A DNA stretch of 64,000 bases from Castor canadensis. Its lineage: Eukaryota; Chordata; Mammalia; Rodentia; Castoridae. How positions within the stretch are numbered: the stretch's first letter is position 1; each line of letters starts with the position of its first letter. The notes under the pieces are model-generated. The model was not told the DNA's origin and made no database searches. It saw only the letters and a program-made list of their open reading frames with translations. Below, in pieces: positions 34,150 to 45,830 of the stretch. The stretch covers positions 147,612,318-147,676,317 of the forward strand of contig NC_133395.1 in the NCBI RefSeq assembly GCF_047511655.1, read 5' to 3'. Position numbers and translations under genes: made by a program.

Positions 34150-34903
34150 CTTGTTGGGTTTTTGTTTGTTTGTTTTCAGAAATTTCACATTCCACACCAA
34201 ACTAAACAAAATGATACAATTAGGTCCATAGGTTCACTCCACTTCAGCAACTTTGCCATTCTTGTTTTATTTATTCCCCAAACATACATTTTTTTCTGAA
34301 GTATTTTAAAACAAGTCTGAGAGCCAGGCCACGTCACCCATCAATACTTGGGTCTCCATCTTTAATTGGTTTAACCTGCTGACCATGAACCATCACTAAC
34401 AAAGATGACCACCATCCGGTACCCACTCTGAGCCCAGATTCCACCTGGGCTCGAGATGCCTCAGTTCGTATGTTTATTCACATTCTGGGTCTGCCATTGA
34501 TCCTTTCATTTATATTTTCAATTTAATTGCATTTGGAAAAGGTTAAATTGCCTCTGCAATCTCTACTTTGGAAAACACTAGGCTTTCTCTCTGCTCTAAT
34601 TCATGACTGGTCACTGTGGATGCTCTGGAAGCCTCTAGAAGGAATTCAGTACTTGTATTTGTTTGAGATAGCATTCTACATTTCTTTGAATCAAGCTAAT
34701 TGGTTATGCCATGTGGCTCCTTCCTCCCAGTGCCGCCCAGTGGAAGGAAGTAGGAATCTTTCTCAGATTTACTCAAAGGACTAATTGAGACAATACGCTT
34801 ACACACCTCATTGCATCCAATAAATACTCATTATTATTAGCAGAAGAGATTCTTACACAAATAGAGTGAATTACTTCTATAAATATGGAATTATGATGGT
34901 ATT

Positions 34904-35126
34904 CTTTTTTTTGGTGGGACTGGGGTTTGAACTCAGGACTACACAGTTCCAAAGCAGGTGCTCTACCACCTGAGCCACACCTCTAGTCTGGTTTTTTGCT
35001 CTGGTTATTTTGGAGATGGAGGGGGGTCTCTCAAACTATTTGCTCAGGCTGGCCTTGAACAGTGATCCTCCCGATCTTAGCTTCCCAAGTAGCTGGGATT
35101 ACAGACATGAGCCACCATGCCCACCT
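34904..35126 (-). repeat. Dimeric B1-ID SINE
   Basis: T-run, GGGACTGGGGTTTGAACTCA, TGAGCCACACCTCTAG (ID), GGCTGGCCTTGAAC to GGGATTACAGACATGAGCC (B1). Confidence 0.88.
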
Positions 35127-35157
35127 CATGGGCAATATTCTTATTGTCAATGGGTGA

Positions 35158-35360
35158 CTTTTTTTTTTTTTGTGAAACTGGGGTTGAACTCAGGGCCTTC
35201 ACCTTCAGCCACTCCATCAGCCCTTTTTTTTGTGTGTGTATTAGGTACTTTCGAGATAGTGTCTCAAGAACTATTTGCCCTGGCTGGCTTCAAACCACGA
35301 TCCTCCTGATCTCTGCCTCCTGAGTAGCTAGGATTACAGGTGTGAGCCACCGGCACCCAC
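35158..35360 (-). repeat. Dimeric B1-ID SINE, ID half shortened
   Basis: T-run, AAACTGGGGTTGAACTCAGG, CAGCCACTCCATCAGCCC, then a B1 half ending GGATTACAGGTGTGAGCCACC. The ID half lacks the central GCTAGGCAGG-type block. Confidence 0.85.
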
Positions 35361-35377
35361 AATTGATTTCTTAATAT

Positions 35378-35498
35378 TAAGGGTTTTTGAGGGCCACAAT
35401 GTGTTGCTCAGGCTGCCCTGAGCTGGGCTTATGATCGTCCCACCTCAGCATCCCGAGGAGCTGGGACCACAGGAGCACCACTGCGTCCAGCTTCTCGT
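35378..35498 (-). repeat. B1/7SL-like SINE fragment
   Basis: GTGTTGCTCAGGCTGCCCTG, ATCGTCCCACCTCAGCATCC and GGGACCACAGGAGCACCAC match a 7SL-type monomer without a clear ID half. Confidence 0.7.
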
Positions 35499-36609
35499 CC
35501 TCTTAAAACAGGACTGTCTCGGATTTGCTATGTAAATCTGTATCCCTCCTCTTTGCAAATTAGGAGCAATGATTTACAAGCTCTTAGGGTATCAAAGGCC
35601 ATTCTTCTTATGTATGTATGTCCATCACAAAGACGCAGGAGAGAGAACCTAGAACTTCTGTGGGAAAAATGACAGAATTTCTCTCCCCAAACCCCAATTC
35701 CAAAAATATGGCTGAACCCACTTGTGGAAAGCTTCCAGAAGTCTGTGGAAACCTGGTTACACTGACAAGCATGATGCTAGCAGGGTAAAGACACCATGCC
35801 AGCCAGTGGGGAAGAGGGCGTGCTGGAACTCATTCAGATATGAGAAGATGGTGAGCTCAGAAGCATCCAGCAAACCAGAAGGAAGTGGTGACCAAAGCAC
35901 AAAAAAAAGCTTAGACAGAACCCGAATGGAGCTACACTTACCTCAGTGTGGTGTCGAAGCTCTGGCCTTGTGGGCTGCACCTCCTGTCTTGGAACCTCAG
36001 AGCCCATGCTGGGCCAGAAGCTGACGGGCACCAGGTGCTGCAGCTGCTACAGCTGCCGCAGGAGCCCAGACCTGCCCCACGGGTAGTGAGTCAGCAAGAT
36101 GGCCTCCAGGTCCCCGGTACCCACATCAGGTGTCCCCTACAGCAGAGCAGGACTGAGAATGTGCTGCTCACTGTGTGACCTCCAGAATTAGTGATCCTTA
36201 AGTCAGCTGAGGGCAAGAGAAGCCGGGTGGATTTAGGTTTCTCTTCGTAACAGGCTGGTGTTTCCATGCTGTCCTCAGGGGATTGGGTCCAGGCCCCCTG
36301 TGGGTGCTGAAATCCTCCCACGCTCAATTCGCATATGTGAAGTAGCAGTATTTGCACCGAGCCTAGGTGTGTCATCACATACTTCTGACATCTCTGGACT
36401 GTGACCCCACCTACATTGTAACCACTATGCAAACCGTACTGTTTAATGACAAGGAAGACATCTGCCGTGTTCATTACAGATGCAGTTTCGTTTTTCATAT
36501 ATTTGTGATCCAGGGCTGCTGAGCTCACAGATGTGGAGCCAGTGGACACGGAGGGCCAGCTCTGTTCTTCACAGCAGCCTGTCTTTGGTATGTGACAGAC
36601 ACCTCCCAT
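35499..36609. other. Unique intronic DNA
   Basis: No exon or repeat was recognised. The open frames present are short and overlapping. Confidence 0.4.
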
Positions 36610-36790
36610 TGGATTCACATTTCACACACGTGCAGTTGTTCGTGTGATCCTTACATCAGTCCTGTGAGGCAGGTACCATTCTTATTAGACCCACTCTACA
36701 GATGATGAAAAAGGCACAGAGCAGTGAAGTCACCCAGTTTCCTCATGGCAGAGCCAGGATTCAGGCTCGGTCAGCCCAGCTTCCCTCTGT
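36610..36790 (-). repeat. MIR element
   Basis: GTGTGATCCTTACATCAGTC, CTCTACAGATGATGAAAAAG, AAGTCACCCAG and AGAGCCAGGATTCAGGCTC follow the reverse-complement MIR core closely. Confidence 0.85.
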
Positions 36791-37116
36791 ACATGGGAAC
36801 TTGCCATGTGTCTTGTCCATCTGTCCTGTTTCAGTTAAGCGCTTTGGGTTGCAAGCAGCACATACTCTCTCAAGTTTCCTTGAGCATGGGGAGGCGTCTG
36901 GATCCAGGGTGAAAGTCACCATAACCCACCTGGCCTCAGAACAGACCGAAAGGGGCCCAGGTCTCGGGAACGCCAAATGCATCATTGAGGACCGTGATCC
37001 CAGAGCCTGTTCCACACAACTCATTCTGTGATCCTCAGCCACTCGGGGTCCCTCACTTCTCTGGTGACTGGCTATCTTCTGATCCTTGCCTTGATTATTT
37101 TCAAACTGATAACGCT

Positions 37117-37351
37117 GCCGGGCACTGGTGGCTCACACCGTAATTCTAGCTACTTGGGAGGCAGAGATCAGAAAGATCATCTTTGGACCAGCCTGGGCAA
37201 ATAGTTCGTGAAACCCTATCTTAAAAATACCCAACACAAAACAGGGCTGGTGGAGTTGCTCAAGTGGTAAAGCACCTGCCTAGCAAGCACTAAACCCTGA
37301 GTTCAAACCCTAGTACCCTCCCCACCCCCGCCAAAAAAAAAAGAAAGAAAA
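37117..37351 (+). repeat. Dimeric B1-ID SINE (near full length)
   Basis: The best sense-strand copy in the window. The 7SL-like half starts GCCGGGCACTGGTGGCTCAC and runs through TACTTGGGAGGCAGAGATC to ACCAGCCTGGGC. A short A-rich linker is followed by the ID half (GGGCTGGTGGAGTTGCTCAA, GTTCAAACCCTAGTACC) and a tail of A and G. It defines the lineage-specific composite used to call the other copies. Confidence 0.9.
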
Positions 37352-37916
37352 CTGAGAATGCTTTATCTAGGTGGATCTCCAGCAGAGGCCCAATCTACGC
37401 ACAGGCCAAGTGAGGAGGGCCCATCTGGCCCTCTCCTGTTCACTCAGCCAGTGGTCCTGGGCTCCCTGGAAAAACCCAGGCTCCAGAGAGCAAGGCCGGG
37501 GCTCAGTGCTTTCCCATCTGGCTTCTGCCTCCTGAAGGCTTCTGCTTACTCCTTTACTCTGACTTGGACACAGCCCATTTTGATCTCCCTGGCCTTGATG
37601 TATGTAGGGTTGTGGAATCTACAGAACGGCTTCTGACTTGCTAATGTGTACCTGCCTCATTTCTTCATATTTCCAGATTAAAATCCCAGACAGAGATGTG
37701 GCTGACTCAGCCCACCTGTTTTCCACCCTGCTGCCCACACCTCCAACCAGCCTCCCTTTCCCTTGGGTCATTGCCCATCAGCCAGGGCACTCAGAACCTT
37801 GGCTGTCTAGTATGAGATCCTTTGTCCAAAAAGAGCACCTGGCCCACAGCGGAGGTGCAGGACCAGCAGGTAAACATGCGAATAAGCACCTAATGAAAGC
37901 TTGAAGTAAAATAAAA

Positions 37917-38003
37917 GGATCAGGGCTGGGTGGGACCTAAGAGCTTGGGCATTGTGTATGTGAGGCACTGGGTCCTATTCCTAGCACTGCAAATAAATAA
38001 GCC
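37917..38003 (+). repeat. ID-like SINE, diverged
   Basis: CAGGGCTGGGTGGGACCTAA, TTGTGTATGTGAGGCACTGG and TTCCTAGCACTGCAAATAAA; the same diverged subtype as 16388-16483. Confidence 0.65.
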
Positions 38004-38010
38004 TGGATTT

Positions 38011-38027
38011 AAAATTTTGGTTTGAAA
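38011..38027 (+). repeat. L1 target-site duplication, left copy
   Basis: AAAATTTTGGTTTGAAA, identical to 38567-38583. Confidence 0.92.
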
Positions 38028-38566
38028 AAATCGTATGTTCTCCCTCATATGTGGACATTAGATCAAGGGCAAACACAATGGGATTGGACTTTGAGCACAT
38101 GATAAAAGCGAGAGCACACAAGGGAGGGGTGAGGATAGGTAAGACACCTAAAAAACTAGCTAGCATTTGTTGCCCTTAACGCAGAGAAACTAAAGCAGAT
38201 ACTTTAAAGCAACTGAGGCCAATAGGAAAAGGGGACCAGGTACTAGAGAAAAGGTGAGATCAAAAAGAATTAACCTAAAAGGTAACACCCACGCACAGGA
38301 AATCAATGTGAGTCAACGCCCTGTATAGCTATCCTTATCTCAACCAGCAAAAACCCTTGTTCCTTCCTATTATTGCTTATACTCTCTCTATAACAAAATT
38401 AGAAATAAGGGCAAAATAGTTTCTGCTAGGTATTGGGGGGGGAGAGGGAGGGGTGGAGTGGGTGGTAAGGGAGGGGGTGGGGGCAGGGGGGAGAAATGAA
38501 CCAAGCCTTGTATGCACATATGAATAATAAAAGAAAAATGAATAAAATAAAATAAAATAAAATAAT
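38028..38566 (+). mobile_element. 5'-truncated young L1 with perfect 17-bp TSD
   Basis: It starts at the very end of L1 ORF2 (TCGTATGTTCTCCCTCATAT) and contains the whole 3' UTR. The purine-rich G tract (38436-38493) is followed by GTATGCACATATGAATAATA and a tail of AAAAT repeats. It matches the reverse complement of 22491-22960 closely. Target duplications are identical on both sides, so the insertion is recent compared with the broken L1 in the provirus. It lies sense to KBTBD12 and could supply a polyadenylation signal (AATAAA at 38524-38530) to the intron. Confidence 0.93.
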
Positions 38567-38583
38567 AAAATTTTGGTTTGAAA
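38567..38583 (+). repeat. L1 target-site duplication, right copy
   Basis: Identical to 38011-38027. Confidence 0.92.
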
Positions 38584-40095
38584 TGACTGTTGCAATACTG
38601 CCATCTGCTGGCCAGAAAAGGAATTAGGATAAAGTTCCCTCAATAAAGGTTAGTCGGGTTTTAAAATACGTATTTTTAATGGACACATAGCAGTTGTCCA
38701 TACTTACCAGTGCAGTGGACATTTCCACTGCATTGTACAGGTCAGATCAGGCAATGGACCCCTCACTCGCATTTGTTTGTGCTTGGAACATCTCAAACCC
38801 TCCCTGGTAGCGGTTTTGAGATCCTCAACTAATTGTCACCATGGTTACCCGGTTGTGCTGTAAGGGTCTTGTTTTGGTGAGGTGAAACTTCTGGACTCCT
38901 CCTGCTTATTTTATGTGAAAGGGGCCTTTCTCTGAGAAAATCTATTTTTATCCTGATTAGAAAATGTTTTTAAAATTAACATTTTTATCTACAAAGACAG
39001 TCATTGTATAAAAGCTTAAGGGATACATTTTATACACTTTTCCTGATAGGAAAATGTTTTGGGAAAAGTAACAAAATTGAGATTTTACAAAAATTAAGAA
39101 TAGACAATAAAGAAAAGTATTTAAATACTTTGCAGTAAATAAAAAGTATGGGAAAGCAAAAGAAAATATGTTACATAAAAATCATCTAACTGGGGGCTGT
39201 GAAGTGGCTTAATGGTAAATCAAGCCCAGTACTGCCCACAGGAGAAAACCATCCAAGGCAGAAACCTGATTTGGGAAAGGCATCAGCTGTTTCCTCTCTC
39301 CTGCCTTTTGCCACCTGCCTTCTGCTATCTCCCACATGGCACACAGTGTCCCCTGCCTGTAGGACTTGAGGGACTACTCCCTGACTCCTCTCATGTTCCT
39401 GCCTGCCTGACCATCACATAAAGGACCAAAGGTGGGGTCCTTATCCCCCACTGCTGCCCCGCCAAGTATGGCTGTGCCCTTCCTCTTCCTGGAGCCACTC
39501 TGGCCAGGCAGTTCTCCTGTTGTCCCCTGGCCTTCCAGGGCTGGGTTGTGGGGCCCTAAGCTGTTACTAATTCTGGCTCACTGACAATCCCTTCTTTTTT
39601 ATGGTACTGGAGTTTGAACTGAGGGCTTGGCATTTACCAAGCACTCTACACTTAAGTCCCCAACCCACCCACCCCCTCCTCAAGGTCCCTTTACTAAGTT
39701 CTGTTACTGAGGACTGCGTGCTGTTTGCCTCCCACAGGCACCTTGGCTTAGTGCCAGCATCTGTGTAGGACACAAACCCAGGGGGACAGCGGCCAGCACA
39801 GGGCCACATGACTCCAGTGGGGCCTCACCCTCCACTCACATAGGTTCTAAATCTCCATGTGGCATTGGAACATCCTCTCAGCTTGAGACACTGTGCACTG
39901 ATAATTTTTTAGTATGAGCTGCAGTGTGGCCTTTCTAGGCTTCCAAAGTGTCAGAAACACTGGGCCCTCGTTCAGCCGGTTGTTAATTAATTTTGGTGTG
40001 TGGAGTCTTGTAGAGGAAGTGGCTGCAAACAGTGATGACGACCTCTGAACTTAATGCCCCATGATATTTTATCTTCCGACTGTGCTGTATTTCAG
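38584..40095. other. Intronic DNA before the last KBTBD12 exon
   Basis: Mostly unique, with an AT-rich part at 38940-39190 and a short ID-type SINE listed separately. The final 20 bases before 40096 (ACTGTGCTGTATTTCAG) form a good splice acceptor. Confidence 0.5.
39590..39665 (-). repeat. ID-type SINE fragment
   Basis: T-run, GGTACTGGAGTTTGAACTGA, TTACCAAGCACTCTACAC, TAAGTCCCCAACCC. Confidence 0.7.
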
Positions 40096-40277
40096 ATCGC
40101 CACGAGGTGATCTCCAAAGAAATTCTGGAGTTGGACCCTTGGGAAAACCAGTGGAATGTGGTCGCCGTCAATGTCCTCATGCACGACAGCTATGACGTCT
40201 GCCTGGTGGCCAGGATGAACCCCCGAGACCTCATCCCGCCCCCCTCAGATCTGGTGGAAGAAGGCAGCGAGCACTGA
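40096..40277 (+). CDS. KBTBD12: KBTBD12 terminal coding exon
   Basis: The acceptor is TATTTCAG. Together with the G left by the previous exon, the first two bases form an Asp codon. The exon then encodes 59 more residues and a TGA at 40275-40277. The peptide begins DRHEVISKEILELDPWENQW, which closes the last kelch blade with its Trp. It continues with HDSYDVCLVARMNPRDLI and a short acidic tail (DLVEEGSEH). The ending is in line with a BTB-kelch C-terminus. No stop or shift interrupts it. Codon bias is normal for the region. Confidence 0.9.
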
Positions 40278-40828
40278 GGCCAAGGCTGCCAGAGGAGCTC
40301 CCGCTCGGCTTGCCAACCAGGCGTGGGAATGGGGAGCCCATGGCGCCGGCACTGTGTGCATAGCAGCCTGTGTGCGGTGGCTTGTGCTGGTGCTGGGAGT
40401 GGGGGGTGCAGGGGCTTCCCTCAGGGGCTCCCAGCCTGACGGTAGATGGGACCCCAGAGTGTGGGTGATGGAGGAACCTTGTTCTGCTGGGGACTCAAGA
40501 ATAGCACTGCCGAGAGGGGGGCCTCTCAACAAAGAGGGGAGCAGCCCATGGGTGTGGTTGATGGTGAGGTCATGGGAAAGCCAGGCAAAGACCTCCAAGG
40601 TGTTCCAGCCAGTCAGGCTACACCGCCTGGGGCACAGGATTTGCTGCTAACTCGAGAAAAGCAGTTGGAGCTAAATGACCAACACCTGGAAGAACCAACA
40701 AGTGAGCTTGGACCTCATTCAGAAACCCCAACATTCAGACGGCGCTTAATTCTGTGAAATAGAGTGCCTGCTTGCGTTAGTGCTTATTTTGAGCTCTGGG
40801 TGCCTTTTTTCTGATTTTCATATTTGAA

Positions 40829-40834
40829 ATTAAA
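40829..40834 (+). terminator. Proximal poly(A) signal ATTAAA
   Basis: The common variant hexamer, about 550 bases after the KBTBD12 stop. Confidence 0.45.
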
Positions 40835-41112
40835 GGCAACCGTAGCTGCCTTCCTGCGCATAAGCATGGCCAGAGGCTCAACTTTGGGGTGCTTTCCTAG
40901 CCGACACTGCCTGAAGGGTCTTACACAGCCTCTCCTACTCACTGGTGGTTGTTTTTGTGGCAGGACTGCTGATGCTGGGGGACACAGTAGGAAGTGATCT
41001 GGATCTGGGGCTGATAAGACCGCAGCATCAGCTGCACCTGGACCCTGTCTTAACAGCCAGCATTGTTCTCAGGCTGACTTACAATGAGCAAATGCTTTCG
41101 ATGCAAACACAA

Positions 41113-41118
41113 AATAAA
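41113..41118 (+). terminator. Distal poly(A) signal AATAAA
   Basis: Canonical hexamer followed by TTTTTACT and, about 25 bases on, a GTTG/TTTTGG-rich stretch. Confidence 0.6.
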
Positions 41119-41135
41119 TTTTTACTAATAAGAGA

Positions 41136-43379
41136 TTGTTGCCATTTTGGTTTTCATATTGCAATTTGATGTAAGTTGCATTTGAACAAGGGCTCCTGTG
41201 CTTTGCACATCGAAAGGTCCAGGAGTGACCAGCCAGAGCAGCAGTCTGGAAGGTGGGGGAGGGGCCACAGGTGACCCATTTCAGGGACAGTGGAAGTTCA
41301 GGAGAGATGAGTCTAGTCACAAGCGACCTCAAAGCGACCACGGAGCTGGGTCCTTGGGCTCCAGCCACAGGGTTTCAGCAGGAGGCCTTTGAGAACACCT
41401 CTTCCCAGCCATCTAGCTGAACAGACACGACGCCCAGCAGGAGGTGCTGCAAGAGCCATTCCAGCACAGCTTCCGCAGAGGACATAAGCCTGAGCCAGGG
41501 TCAGAGAGCAGGAGGATGCCAGGAGATTGACCAAATGAGATGGGCAAGTCAGCCAAAAGCAGAGACTAGGAAATCTCTCAAGCGGCCCCCTCTGTTGGCA
41601 AGGGCAGCCCCTGACCCCCGTGCTCCTCAAAGAGAGCCTCTTATGGAAGGTTTGGGCCCCTCACCAGGGCCAGCAGGGTCACTAAGGGACAGGAGGAGAG
41701 GCACCAAGGTAGCTGTCAGCCTATTACTTGGCCTGCTCTAGCAGACCCAGTGGGCTTAGATGGGTGCTCCCTACAGCTGTCCCCCGCTTGTCCTGGTTTT
41801 CAGAGAAAGGCACATGTCCCAGTGTAAACCATGACCCTAGGCCTCTTGCCAGTGTTTAGTGCACATGGCCGTGTGGCAAAGTCCTGGCCAGAAGCATGTC
41901 GGGAAGCTGCAGAGGGCCTGGGAAAAGCTGTTGCAAGGGGCTGAGAGGAGCTGCTTTCTACGAGTCTGAGTCACCTATCCTCTGGACACTGGCCTATGAC
42001 CCAGGGGTGGCGTGGGGCAGGTGTGGGGCTGCAGTCCATTCAGAAGGTCAGAGGGGGACTGGACAGGAAGAACCTAGTTCTGGCTGATGTCATAGGATTA
42101 AACACTTGCTAACTGTTACAATAACTGTACTTTTTGTTCTGGCCACCTCGAGCCACCTGCAGCCCACGATTTCCTGACTGACAGCCTCCCCAAACCTCGT
42201 TCTCTTGGAAGCACATTCATCATCCTCACCACCTGGGAGGTCCAGGCCCAGCCAGTCCTGGCCCCTGGTCTGGTGATGAGGCTGTCATCATTGCAGCAGG
42301 GCAAGTTCCACGCGGCCTGAACCTGCTGACGGTTTGCAATGCCACTTCTCTGGCATTTCTCAAGTAAGTCTCTGAGTTCGCCCAACATTTGCATGTTTAC
42401 TGCAAATTCCATCCACCACTGGCACCTGGCTACACTGCTTGCTTTTATAATGAAGCCATACTTGTTCCTAGATTGTCCTGGAGCTCAGGCATCTGAAGGA
42501 GCAGGTAGCCTGGCAGCATCCTTGCTCTGCTGCCCTGGCTGTCTGCTCAGACTCACCCCACCAGGGTACCTTGTCAGGGATTGACACCGGCTGGCTCCCC
42601 CCGGCCAGCCAACAGTCCATCTGCAGGTTGGATGGAAGCAGGCTGCCAGCAGGTGAGAACTGAGTGGAGCTGATTCCAGACTCAAGGACACTAGGATCTT
42701 TGGGGGAGAGGATCACCTGCTGGGAGTCTTCCCTGGTTCATTTAAAACTGAGAACCTGGAGAATGGTAAGGCCATGAGCAGGAAAACCCAACAGTCACTG
42801 GAATAAATGCAGACTTGAACCTTGTGTGGGAATCCAGCACTGGCCCTCAAGAAGGTAAGAATACCTGCATGCCAAGAATGCTGACAGGCTCTCAGGTCAA
42901 GACAGGCTGATGGTGCAGACCTAGGGAGCAGGGACCCCTCACTTACTTCACACCTTCCCCATCACCATCTGCTGGTCTTATTCTGCCCAAGCAACACTCC
43001 CTTTTTCCTGGTGCTAACACTCTGCTGTCCAGGACAAGCCCTCCTGTGACGCATGCCCAGGCCTGCTTCCCTGGTGACTGCCTCAAGTGGGCATTCCTAA
43101 ATGACCAGCGCAGCACTTGAGATGCAACCGTCAATAGGGCAGCTGCTCCCCGTTGTGGCCAGGTAGAACATCAGTCGGTCCTGTGACCAAGAAGTGGACT
43201 GGTCCTGACACCAGGTGGATACAACCTCCCTTAGCACCAGGGAGCACACCTGCAGGAGTTGCTTGGGACAAAACCTGTACAGCTGAGGTCAAGGGAAGCA
43301 GAAACATGAGAACATGTCCTATAGACTTAGTCCAGGCACAGGACACATAATGTCTACAGATCTATAACAAAAAAAAAAA
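41136..43379. other. Intergenic unique DNA
   Basis: No gene or strong repeat was recognised. Short open frames overlap in several frames because the DNA is moderately GC-rich. Confidence 0.45.
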
Positions 43380-44165
43380 AAGCACAGACAATAGGCCACA
43401 GGTAAGAATTTCACAGAAAGGGAAAGTTGAGTGGTCATCAAACAAAGGGAAAGGCGCTCAACCTCATTAGGATTCAGAGATGAACACATTTTAGTCACGT
43501 TCACACTCCTACATGGGCAAAAATTCAAGACAGTCAGCGCTGACAGCCTGACACAGAGGTGCTGCTGTTGGCTGCATTCTGGTGGCAAGCCCTTGAGAAA
43601 TGTTTGACACCACTGAGTTGGTAAAGGGGTGAGTAGAAATCCCCTTTCACCCTCCCAGGTGAGACCCAAGAAGTCCTCACCCAGGTTCATGGGAGATTTG
43701 CAGCAGCACTCTTTGTAGAAGGGAAGGAGGTATAAAAAAGTGACCCCAGTGTCCTCCCAGCAGGAAGTGGATGACTCTGTTATGTATACATCCAATGGGA
43801 TCTCCAAGAGCAAGTAAAAAGAGCCACCTAAAATGCACATATCGGTGTGGACAAAGTTCAGAAATACAGCATTGAATCAAGACTAGCAAGTTATAGACTG
43901 TACATCCCATATACCACCACCTACAACATGCAAAATAAAATACTACATGTGCTTGGAGGTCTGTTCTATGTAACACGACAACCTGGATGACAAACGTTCA
44001 CGCCAGCCTCCAATGATTCCAAACCCAACATGAGCAAACCTTTAGGATTTGGTCCCCTGGGCGATGTTCACATGAGTAAGTATGCATCTCTATGCTTTCT
44101 TACATGTTTAAAATATATCTTGTAATCTTTGCAGTATCTTTAAACACTGGCTTGGGATGGGACAC
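43380..44165 (+). repeat. Ancient L1 (L1M-like) 3' region
   Basis: TTTCACAGAAAGGGAAAGT, GGCGCTCAACCTCATTAGGA and TTCAGAGATGAACACATTTT follow the conserved end of L1 ORF2. The later part (GCAGCAGCACTCTTTGTAG, AGCATTGAATCAAGACTAGC) fits ORF2 C-terminus or 3' UTR. Boundaries are approximate. Confidence 0.65.
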
Positions 44166-44177
44166 ACACAAAACACT

Positions 44178-44345
44178 GGTTCTAATCCCAGTCTTCCTAC
44201 CCACTGTGTGGTCTTGGTCTGTCACTTAGCCTGCCTGAAAGTGTCTCCATCTGTGTCAGGAAATAGTAACATCTACACTGTCAAGTAACAGCTATGAGGG
44301 AGGCAGCAACTCACAGACTGTGTGGAGTGCATACTTCATGCCAGA
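44178..44345 (+). repeat. MIR element
   Basis: TTCTAATCCCAGTCTTCC, GTGTGGTCTTGGTCTGTCAC, TTAGCCTGCCTGAAAGTGTC and TCCATCTGTGTCAGG match the forward MIR core. Confidence 0.7.
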
Positions 44346-45224
44346 AGGGACAGGTAAACATGGGATTGGAGGCTGGATCAAACAGTCCTAAACCTGGGGA
44401 CAGAGGATGAGAGTGAGGCTCCACAGGAGGGTCAAGAGGACCATCCAAGTGCCTAAACCAGAGTCCTTACCAGTGGGTCCACCCTCCTAGAGCCCACCAG
44501 TGATGGGAGGTGGCAGCCTGGGTGAAAGCTAATAGACCCCTCTTATGAAATAGCCATTTTCTTTTCAGTTTCCCATATCCTTTCCATTTGTCTCAAGACA
44601 AGGTCTCCTGGCATCTAATATGTCCTTACGCTTACCAGTGTGAGCTAAGCTCCCTTTGTAAGGGAAAGTCCACAGCCCTCGGCCTTGGAGCCCCAGTGGG
44701 TGGACAACCATAAACTATTTTGTGTGTGTGTGTGATTGGTATTTTTATACTTACCTTCATTATGACAAGTGAAACTAGTTCTCCATTGACTACAATAAAA
44801 ATTTCTTCTAAAACAAATTTATTCATATAAAAAGATTTAGTGGGGAAGGAGAACATTGGAGAGGGGGAAAAGAGTCCGGTAGCTTATGGCTATGGCAGAA
44901 ATCATGAAGGTCAAACACAAATTAAGTTTGGGAAGGCCTAGACTGAAGGAAGTTCTTTCCGAGAGCTCAGGAAACAAGGGCTCGATCAGGAAGCGTGCAT
45001 TTCAGAGAGGCTGGGGCCACCCAGTCTTTCTGAGACAGTTGTGAGGTGGGGCCAGAACCTGAGCATTCAATAAATTCCACAATGCCCAAACTTTAGCCCT
45101 TGGATCATGAGTCTGCAGACTTCCTATAAATAGCCAGATAGAAAATGTCTCCTGGGGACACTAACAGTGCAGATTCCAAAGCCCTAGAGCAAGGTCTGGG
45201 AGTGTTTCCTCCTTCATGCTGAGA

Positions 45225-45830
45225 CAGGCTTGTGACAGGGAAAGAAGAAACCCACGTGGGACTCCAACCCCACATGCTGAATTTCTCCTTGTTCCCACCC
45301 AGTACCACCCTAAGACATCCCGACATCAAGCATCCCCTCAGTTGTAAACTCCTTTTCAATTTTAAGTTCCTTTGCAGATGTAATTTCCCCAAAAGACAAG
45401 GGAGTCTACTGGCTGGTTCTGTCACATGCTTGGTAAAGAGCAATGTGTTCTCACTCTGACCTCTCAGGTGAAACCCTCTACCTAAGACCTTATGAATACT
45501 GGTTGCATTGCATACATATAATTAAAGACTTGGGAGTCAGCATAAGCACATGTGTTCATGTTACATAACAAGACTTTGTCAATGAAACCTGTCAGTCACT
45601 CTAGCCACTCCTGCAAAGACTGCCCAGAGTTTTCCTGCCATTTGCCCTTACAATTCATAAATTACCTTTTGAACAAAGATCAGTACTTCTGTGCCACCTG
45701 GCCAGGGTCCACAGCTCTTTCTTTTGTAGTGCCTAGTCTTTCCTTTTTCTTTCAATAAAACTTTGCTACTGATTTGCAATCTGTGTCTCTGTCCAGTTCT
45801 CTGTTTGAGAGACAGAAGTGAGACAAGCTA
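45225..45830 (+). repeat. LTR-like sequence, copy 1
   Basis: A segment starting near GACAGGCTTGTGACAGGG and ending after a CAATAAAAC polyadenylation motif (45754-45764) and a TCTGTGTCTCTGTCC run. It has U3-R-U5-like order and is related to the next segment. Which ERV class it belongs to is not clear. Confidence 0.5.

Larger units (their letters stand above)
7081..40095 (+). other. KBTBD12: 33-kb KBTBD12 intron loaded with retroelements
   Basis: Donor GTACTG at 7081 and acceptor TATTTCAG ending at 40095. The intron contains the split provirus, the nested L1, two recent truncated L1 insertions, an old L1 segment and over a dozen SINEs, listed separately. The long autonomous elements (provirus and nested L1) run antisense to the gene. 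Phase 1 at the donor and the two bases after the acceptor rebuild one Asp codon, confirming that the two exons belong together. Confidence 0.85.
40278..41135 (+). other. KBTBD12: KBTBD12 3' UTR
   Basis: It follows the TGA without a splice signal. Two candidate polyadenylation hexamers are present: ATTAAA at 40829-40834 and AATAAA at 41113-41118. The second is canonical, so a UTR of about 850 bases is preferred. The first may give a shorter form. The end coordinate is an estimate. Confidence 0.6.

Noticed and set aside
43319-43976. Minus-strand frames of 173 and 99 codons
   Set aside because: They overlap an old L1 fragment on the plus strand and give no family similarity.
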